This document shows positions 57,801 through 64,000 of a DNA stretch of 64,000 bases, piece by piece (within the stretch, counting starts at the first letter, position 1; each line of letters opens with the position of its first letter). The stretch spans positions 19,396,053-19,460,052 of the forward strand of contig NC_084816.1 of the NCBI RefSeq assembly GCF_963583255.1, written 5' to 3'. The position numbers and the translations under genes were made by a program. The notes under the pieces were generated by a model. The model was given only the letters and a program-made list of their open reading frames with translations. It was not told the DNA's origin and ran no database searches. The DNA comes from Pyrus communis. Lineage: Eukaryota > Streptophyta > Magnoliopsida > Rosales > Rosaceae.

Positions 57801-57971
57801 TTCCTTTACCTGTCAATACAGATGTCTGATAAATCTAAGGACCCCGATGGTCCAAAGCAAGATCTTAGAAGCAGAGGGCTGTGTTTAGTACCGGTTTCGA
57901 GCACATTCCCGGTGACACATGAGACAACAGTTGATTTTTGGACACCTACATTTGGAGGAACTTACAGATAG
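54881..57971 (+). CDS. BHLH112: bHLH transcription factor, bHLH112-like
   Basis: Nuclear regulator of the plant bHLH110/112/123-type subgroup; Arabidopsis bHLH112 acts in abiotic-stress responses, and the role here is inference. Exons are 54881-55191, 55350-55959, 56142-56249, 56380-56445, 56635-56700, 57611-57664 and 57822-57971; together 454 aa with GT-AG junctions and frame kept throughout. The start is CCATGGCAGATG (MADEFQ), as in bHLH112; in-frame sequence upstream has no ATG. The first 310 residues are Ser/Gln/Pro-rich. The bHLH region spans about residues 328-394: KRPRNETSS (exon 3), VRKEKMGDRITALQQLVSPF (exon 4) and DTASVLSEAIEYIKFLHEQV (exon 5). The basic part lacks the usual His-Glu-Arg E-box contact residues, as is typical of this subgroup. 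The C-terminus has the conserved RSRGLCLVPVS motif. Intron 5 (910 bp) contains a SINE-like repeat. Confidence 0.95.
57165..57312 (+). repeat. SINE-like repeat in bHLH intron 5
   Basis: Contains GAGTTCAATTCTTGCCGCTG (B-box-like), GACCCTTGGAAGGGTGGACG, GAAGGGCCTAGCTGGTTCCC and an A-tail. The layout suggests a different SINE family from the eight other copies. No target duplication was proven. Confidence 0.45.
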
Positions 57972-59901
57972 AGCAAAGAGAAATGGTAGATTAATGAAGT
58001 ATGTACGTACGTAGGACGCGTACTTGTATGTATCTTATTAAACCGTAACTGAGTAGGGAATGATAAGGCGAACGAGAAAGAGAGGAGGGAAACAAACAGA
58101 GATATGCTTACATATGTGACCTGGTCTGGGATGGAAAGAAGTAATAAAACTGGTGAGGGACATGAGAAAAGGCGAATGACCCTCCAAAGAACATGAAATT
58201 GTTGGGCCAGCTACAGGCAGAATGATGCAGGGTTGGCCAATAGGGACCAATTGGAGCATATTAATTGTTGTAATAAATTGAATAATTATGATTAGGAGGT
58301 GGATTAAGAATAAGAAACAGATGCTGAATTTAGGGAAAGTTTATGATGAATTAGTTTTAGAGAGAAAAATTGTTGTTATAGGAGCTGATTTTAATATAGA
58401 AAGATAAAGAAGTTTTTATTCCTTGTTGCTATATAGTGAATAGAGCTGGCACTACCTTTAGTTTAACACCAAAAGGAAGATGGAGAAAATTTGGAAGGAA
58501 TAATTAAATTTTTAGAAAAATGGGAGTGAGTAAGTGTGGGGATGGCATTTGCTTGGAGATCTCACTTTTTATTATTTTACGTGATGGGAATATGTTAGTG
58601 GAAGTCAGAAGATGGCCCTGTGCACCTCCTTTCAGGTTTATTTACAATTTGTTATTGGATTTCAATTTTGTTATTAAAACTAGAGGTTGTCTTTTAGATG
58701 CTATCAGTCATGATCTGTGCTTTTTGTCGAATGGTCACATTCATTGGGAGGTAGAGAGAGGTCCAAACTTTCTTCTTTTTCCATACATAGATATATTTTC
58801 TATCGTCATATGGTCTTCCCCTCACGCCCAACCAGCCCCCACACCCCACCCCACCACCCCCGCGCCCCCCCCCACCCCCAACCCACCCCCCAAACCCCCC
58901 CACCGCACCCCCGCCCCCCAACTTCCCCCCCCCCCCCCCCCCCCCCCCAAAAAAAAACACCCCGGCGTCTAATTCATGTTGTTTTCCCATAATTGGTTTT
59001 TTTTAATTTCATTCTAATGTGGGTTATACAGGGTTTTTTTAATTCACATATATGTTGAGTGAATTAGCATGAGAGGACTTGTTGAGAATGTAAATCTCAT
59101 ACCGGGAATTAAAGGCTTGTTTGGAAGTGTGAATCTCATATACATGGGACTTGTTGATAATGTGAATGTTGTTCATGATGTGATTTAGATTAGATTACAA
59201 TGCCATTCGCTTGGATAAAAACAAATATGCTACTACAATGTTACTTATAGAAAATATTTGACTGACAATTGTCATCCATTAAATTTGAACTCATAAGTCG
59301 TAACCTTTTTTAACGAAATAGAAATTGAATGTTTCAAAGCCAGATTTCATTGGTAATTTTTTTTTTTTTTTTTGGTCAAATGATAGATTTGTTGGGTTAA
59401 ATATTAGATTAGGGAGTCAACTTCGAACCCACATCATGATGCCAGGACAACACTCGTCTCCACCACTGTGGTGGAGAGCCACTTGCTCATTGGTAACATA
59501 TTTGTCTTTGTATTTGTAGCAAGAGTTCTATTGTTGCCTTCTCTCCCCTTGAATAGAACACCTATATTAATACATAAAACAAATTTTGCCAATTGGGGAT
59601 ACCATTTTAGTTTCTACATCTCTTTCATCAAACTTATTTCAGAACAAAATAAATATACTGTGAAAGAAATTTTACTCAAAAAATACCTCATCCCCTTGAA
59701 AAAGAAATCTCTGCACAGTTCGAAATCAAAATAAAGTGAACCATTTTTTAGTTGACTATTGCTTGGGATAAAGTATCACCTTCTAACACAAGTAATTAAA
59801 AAGTCTCGTGTAAGCTGTAACACAAGTAACATGCTTTTGACACCAAAAACCTACATCGAGAGAGGATATTATTATCGTTTTGGTTTCTTTTATGAGAATT
59901 G
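57972..59901. other. Intergenic DNA downstream of the bHLH gene, no gene seen
   Basis: The segment 58270-58800 is moderately complex, with a 150-aa frame (58520-58972) that ends in a proline-rich C-tract translation; I recognise no domain in it. A very C-rich patch lies at 58820-58970. Confidence 0.45.
58820..58970. repeat. C-rich tract with a run of 24 C residues
   Basis: Alternating CCCCACC- and CCCCGCC-type blocks lead into 24 consecutive C (58925-58948) followed by poly-A. The minus strand has many G-runs able to form quadruplexes. Assembly length is doubtful here. Confidence 0.8.
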
Positions 59902-60006
59902 TTATTGGCACTCCAAAAATCACATTCTACGCTCCAAACTTTCTATATTTAGAAAGAAAAATACATTTGTGAGGAGTGGAGAATGAGATTTTTGGAATGC
60001 CAATAA
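59902..60006. mobile_element. 105-bp hairpin MITE, second copy
   Basis: The ends TTATTGGCACTCCAAAAATC and GATTTTTGGAATGCCAATAA are inverted repeats with one mismatch. The size and interior match the copy in WDR25-like intron 3 (29598-29702). Confidence 0.8.
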
Positions 60007-62506
60007 CACTTCCCTCTTTTATATATGGACTTTTGAATTTAACAAAACATTGTAGAATTAGAGGTTTTCTGCTTTGTTTTTCAACCACGGTTTTAGTATT
60101 TTACAGCACAAACACTACTACTCACCACCACAATGAATATATATCTACACTCGAATGTCCATGTAACTAAATGGATACCTATTGACCATCTCTACCCTTT
60201 CCCTATGAGCGATAATTTTATTAGTCATATAGACGAGAGGGTTCTAGTCATAGTGGTTATAGTATTTGGCAATGTTTATGTGTCAAAGTAAACACGATAA
60301 CATTGATAAATAGATTAGTTAGCATCAATTTTTTATCCAACAAGAAAAAAAAAACCGCATGAAATGTTTTGACTCAACACCTACATGATATTGAGCAGAA
60401 TGACCTCTAACTTATAATTAAGTTGTCTTATATCTTCGCTAAATGAAATATGGCGAATGCCAAAGTTGCCAGCTTCACATTCTAGAGCGTTTTCAAACGT
60501 TTTGACAACAATCTTCATCATTTATATGTAAAGAGCTAAGTATTATTCTTTTTGTTTGAACAACTTTTGTTGTTATCTTCTTCTTTTACGCGTCTCAAGC
60601 TTTTTCCTTTAATTTGATAACTTTCTTTTCAAGCATTTTGTACGAACGAGTGAACGATTTTTTTTTTTAATGTTATAATAGTAACTTACGATTTTGTACA
60701 GTTTTAAGGAATGCAAAATCATCCTTGAATTTATTAAAACAGTGGCAAAACAAAAAGAAGAAACTTATACTTTAAGAAATCTCCAATAGCATCCACTTTA
60801 GTAAGAAACATCAATGAATGTAGAAAGGAAAGCATCTAAGCATTGATCATTATCATTTATTATAGCATAACATGTCAAAAGAAGATATATTATAATATCT
60901 TGCATCTTACTTATCTACTTTTGTCTTTCTCTTCGAAGTTACCAATTTTTTGTTCGAAGAAGTTTCCCAATTTTTAATAGTGTACCCATAGCACCACTTT
61001 TTTCACATAATTTTTTATACATTTTTTTTTTGGGGATTCACTTGTAATGTATTTTAATAATTTGAACCATTTATTTTTTCAAACGTCATTTATATGTCAT
61101 CATTGCAAAAAATTAGATAAATAAAAAATCATTCAGACGTTCATTTTGAGTGAAAAAAAGAGATAAATACGGTTCTATAAAATAAATCTTAAACCCTTAA
61201 TCCAATGGTTATATGGTTTTAGATTTTGATGATTTTTGGTGGACATGATCTTTTAGGAAAGATATAAAAGATAGACTATTCAGATCTTTGAAATAGATTA
61301 CGAAGTGGATCCCATAAACACGTGTGTTAATAATTCTGTAAAAAAAATTAATGACATGGATTCGTCCTCTTCTTAATATGTTACTTTCCATTTTATATTA
61401 GCATTGAATCACTTGTTAATCAAAAGAAAAAAAAATCATCAACAATGAATCAATGATGCATAGGCTCTACTTGCACGCTTATGCAAGTGGAGAGAAATTA
61501 TCATACATACTCATTTTATTTTTCTCATCACGTAACTAAATATGAAGAGAAATGAATAACAACATGGAGAATATAATTTTTTTCTCAAGTGAGAGGAGGG
61601 ACTGAGTATCATTTTATATACTCCTCAAATCTCAATATGGAATTAATTCGAAGAGAAATGCTAAAGAGATTCTTTTAAAAGTGGGACTATCCATGGACTC
61701 TCTGCCACATCATGATTTTTTGCATAATGTTTTATAATGTTGGCACGGAAATTAACGTTAAACTGTGAGGTGACAGAAAATCCATGAAGAATCCCCAGTA
61801 TCTCTCCAAGATACATTTTTTTAGGTGTTCCAATCCATGTAACTATTATAGATTCACTCTAATGAATCTAATTATCAATGGACTATGAAGACTACGCACA
61901 CAAGCAATCACAAAAAAGATAGATAATCGCACACGCAAAAGTAACAACACCACAAGAATTTATAGTGGTTCGGCCAATCTGTCGTACGTCCCCTCCGGCG
62001 ATCCTCTTGATAAATTTCAATAGCAAAGAATAGAAACTTTGGTTTACTACGGAATTCACTTAGCCCTATCAAACCTTAATCTATCTATTTCACACCCTCC
62101 GACTCAAAACTCTCCGCCATCATCGCACCTACTCAACGTACCTGTAACTCGCTCCAAATCTCATCCGGGAACATAGTCAAACTTGCTTTGCTAACGCCAT
62201 AGTAAAACCTGTCCATCAGTTGAAACATTTTGAGAAATGAGATGGATATCTTGGAGTTGATATGGGGGATAAAAACTTGAAGTCGTTAATTTAGTAAAAA
62301 GGCAAGCGTTCTCAGTCGGTAGTATCATGAGCAAACAAACCTTTATAATTATGAATAAATAACTGTAATTCATAAAACACGTAGAAAACACAAATATAAG
62401 ATACAGCAAGAATTATACTTGCAGGCAAATAGAAATCGGAAATTTAAATTGAAACTATAGGGATAAAGAATCGATAAGGCATTCCATTTGCGTATGTTTG
62501 TGCACT
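60007..62506. other. Intergenic DNA, no gene seen; possible retroelement fragment at 61900-62170
   Basis: AT-rich DNA. The part at 61900-62170 (AGAATTTATAGTGGTTCGGC, then CGTACGTCCCCTCCGGCGAT) is like the sequence found beside LTRs of many plant retroelements, from memory. No ends were defined. The 3' flank of the FQR1-like gene begins near 62500. Confidence 0.35.
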
Positions 62507-64000
62507 TTAAGCAGCTCCCTTGAGCTTCTTTGTGATGGTGGCAATGTACTTCCCTTGGTGGAATGCTTGCTCCAGCTCAAGCTGAGATGGCTGTCTTGAA
62601 CCGTCCCCAGCATAAGTTCCTGCACCGTAAGGACTTCCGCCCTTGATATTCTCCATTTCAAACATGCCAGCTCCGAATGTGTAACCGATGGGTACAAATA
62701 TCATCCCGTGATGAACCAGCTGAGTGATGGCAGTCAATCTATTTACACAAAAATAATCCCAACATTATTAATATCTCCACCTAAGATGTAGACAAATTTT
62801 CAATGTTTGTATAATTGATTAAATGTGATAAGACTCACGCAGTAGTCTCTTGCCCGCCACCTTGAGATCCAGTACTGTAAAAGATCCCAGCAGGTTTTCC
62901 AGCAAGCTGTTGTGTTCTCCATAGACCGCCTGTTGCATCCAGAAAGGCTTTAAATTGGGCAGCCATCATACCAAATCTTGTTGGGAAGCCAAAAATGAAT
63001 CCATCTGCGTCAGCAAGTTCATTTGGCGAGATGATTGGTACATCACTCTTTGGTGGTGCACTCATTTTCCCAAGCACCTCCTCTGAGAGTGTCTCAGGGA
63101 CCTGTTTTATAAGCCTTATAGTCAGTCTTACTGCTCAATCAAGTTAACCAGATAGAGAAGACAAACTAACCACGGTACAGAAGAGAAAAATAATCAAAAT
63201 TTCCTTTACTAAAAACCGGGGTCTTCATATCTAGCATCTACAGGGAAATAGACGGGAGGTGCACGACTCTGTGTATAAGCAAATGAGAAAAGGAAGATCG
63301 TGATTTGTAAGAGTTACCAATGAAATTAAAATAAAACTAGAGGGAAGACTAGACAAGGATTGATACTAGTTTTCCCAATCTCGAAGCTATATATAATAAC
63401 TAGCATACCAGACGCAGTTTGAGACAGAGAACTATAGATGAGAGGGTAGCAAGACACAAAGAAAATGATGGAATACAATGTCCAGGTGCACCAAATATAG
63501 ACAAGTAAACCTGATACATCGGACAGTCAGTGAGAACCAATCTTTGACTTTTCAACAGAACATAAGGACACTAATCTGGCACTCCAAAGAGAGCATAAGA
63601 AAGCTCCATCACCCATGCTGTATGGGGATTTAAAGGAAGGTCAATTTTAAAGCTCAAAACTAGGCATAAAATGTTGAGACATGTCGTGGAAAAATGTTTG
63701 TCATGATGTTGAGCTAACCACCACGCAAGGTGGAACCCTAAAACTTTGGCATAGGGCTACTAGGCGTAATGTTTAGAATCATCTCATGTTTATACTCAAT
63801 CAAAAACATGAAGTTTGAATTTAATTTAAAATGGCTTGTTTCCCAAAATCAGCAGTCCAAAGTTTATTCAGCATGCTCAATTAAACATACGCTTCAATTT
63901 CTTGAAATGTTCATAGTGAAATGAATGGATTAAAGAAAATGCACTCACCTGCCACAGGGTGGCTTCTACACCTTCGACAGATGAAGCCCCTTTCTTTATT
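62507..64000 (-). CDS. FQR1: NAD(P)H dehydrogenase (quinone), FQR1-like, 5' end outside the window
   Basis: Flavodoxin-fold, FMN-dependent quinone reductase of the WrbA/FQR1 family. It makes two-electron reductions of quinones using NAD(P)H, and the Arabidopsis gene is a primary auxin-response gene. Visible exons on the minus strand are 64000-63949 (partial), 63101-62839 and 62738-62507. Joins are in frame with GT-AG sites, and 181 aa are visible against about 203 in the family, so about 22 N-terminal residues, including the first FMN phosphate loop, lie beyond the edge. Seen in order: [16 protein letters not shown], the [19 protein letters not shown] flavin-binding segment, [31 protein letters not shown], the [12 protein letters not shown] loop, and the C-terminal KKLKGAA. 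All are typical of plant FQR1. Confidence 0.95.

Noticed and set aside
58520..58972. 150-aa frame downstream of the bHLH gene
   Set aside because: Its C-terminal third is the C-rich tract, and the rest has no recognised domain or splice context.

Overview
This is nuclear DNA from a flowering plant, very probably a woody eudicot. Evidence: AT-rich intergenic DNA, short exons with GT-AG introns, plant-specific gene families (GH3, plant-type bHLH, FQR1-type quinone reductase) and a dense plant transposon load. The SINE, Cassandra-type and long-LTR sequences look to me like those of Rosaceae (apple/pear type), but that is recollection and was not tested.

Four protein-coding genes are supported. 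(1) A complete group II GH3 auxin-amido synthetase on the minus strand (2490-4675; 3 exons, 614 aa). (2) A complete WDR25-like WD40 protein on the minus strand (28359-32062; 4 exons, 437 aa). (3) A complete bHLH112-type transcription factor on the plus strand (54881-57971; 7 exons, 454 aa). (4) The 3' part of an FQR1-like NAD(P)H:quinone reductase on the minus strand (62507 to the window edge; 181 aa visible, about 22 N-terminal residues outside). I derived the exon joins by hand from reading frame, GT-AG sites and family similarity. The genes do not form a pathway or cluster.

The two roughly 23-kb intergenic deserts (4.7-28.4 kb and 32.1-54.9 kb) are mostly mobile DNA. Several elements can be delimited to the base by target-site duplications (TSDs): a 4.4-kb PIF/Harbinger element with both of its genes killed by nonsense codons (14400-18847); a 1.5-kb Mutator-like foldback element (19575-21087); a Cassandra-type TRIM carrying 5S-rRNA-like sequence in its LTRs (46859-47494); a CACTA element (49144-53134) split by a 2.2-kb solo LTR (49244-51422); a 295-bp solo LTR just upstream of the bHLH gene (54092-54386); at least eight tRNA-derived SINE copies; and several MITE families, including a four-copy Mutator-type family with 9-bp TSDs.

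No protein system of an undescribed kind is visible. The most unusual signals are non-coding: a G-box-bearing tandem array inside the Harbinger element, a set of minute A-tailed insertions flanked by 11-17-bp direct repeats, the uniform transition-type nonsense pattern in the Harbinger genes, and palindromic subterminal repeats filling the CACTA element. No rRNA, functional tRNA, CRISPR or known microRNA precursor was recognised.
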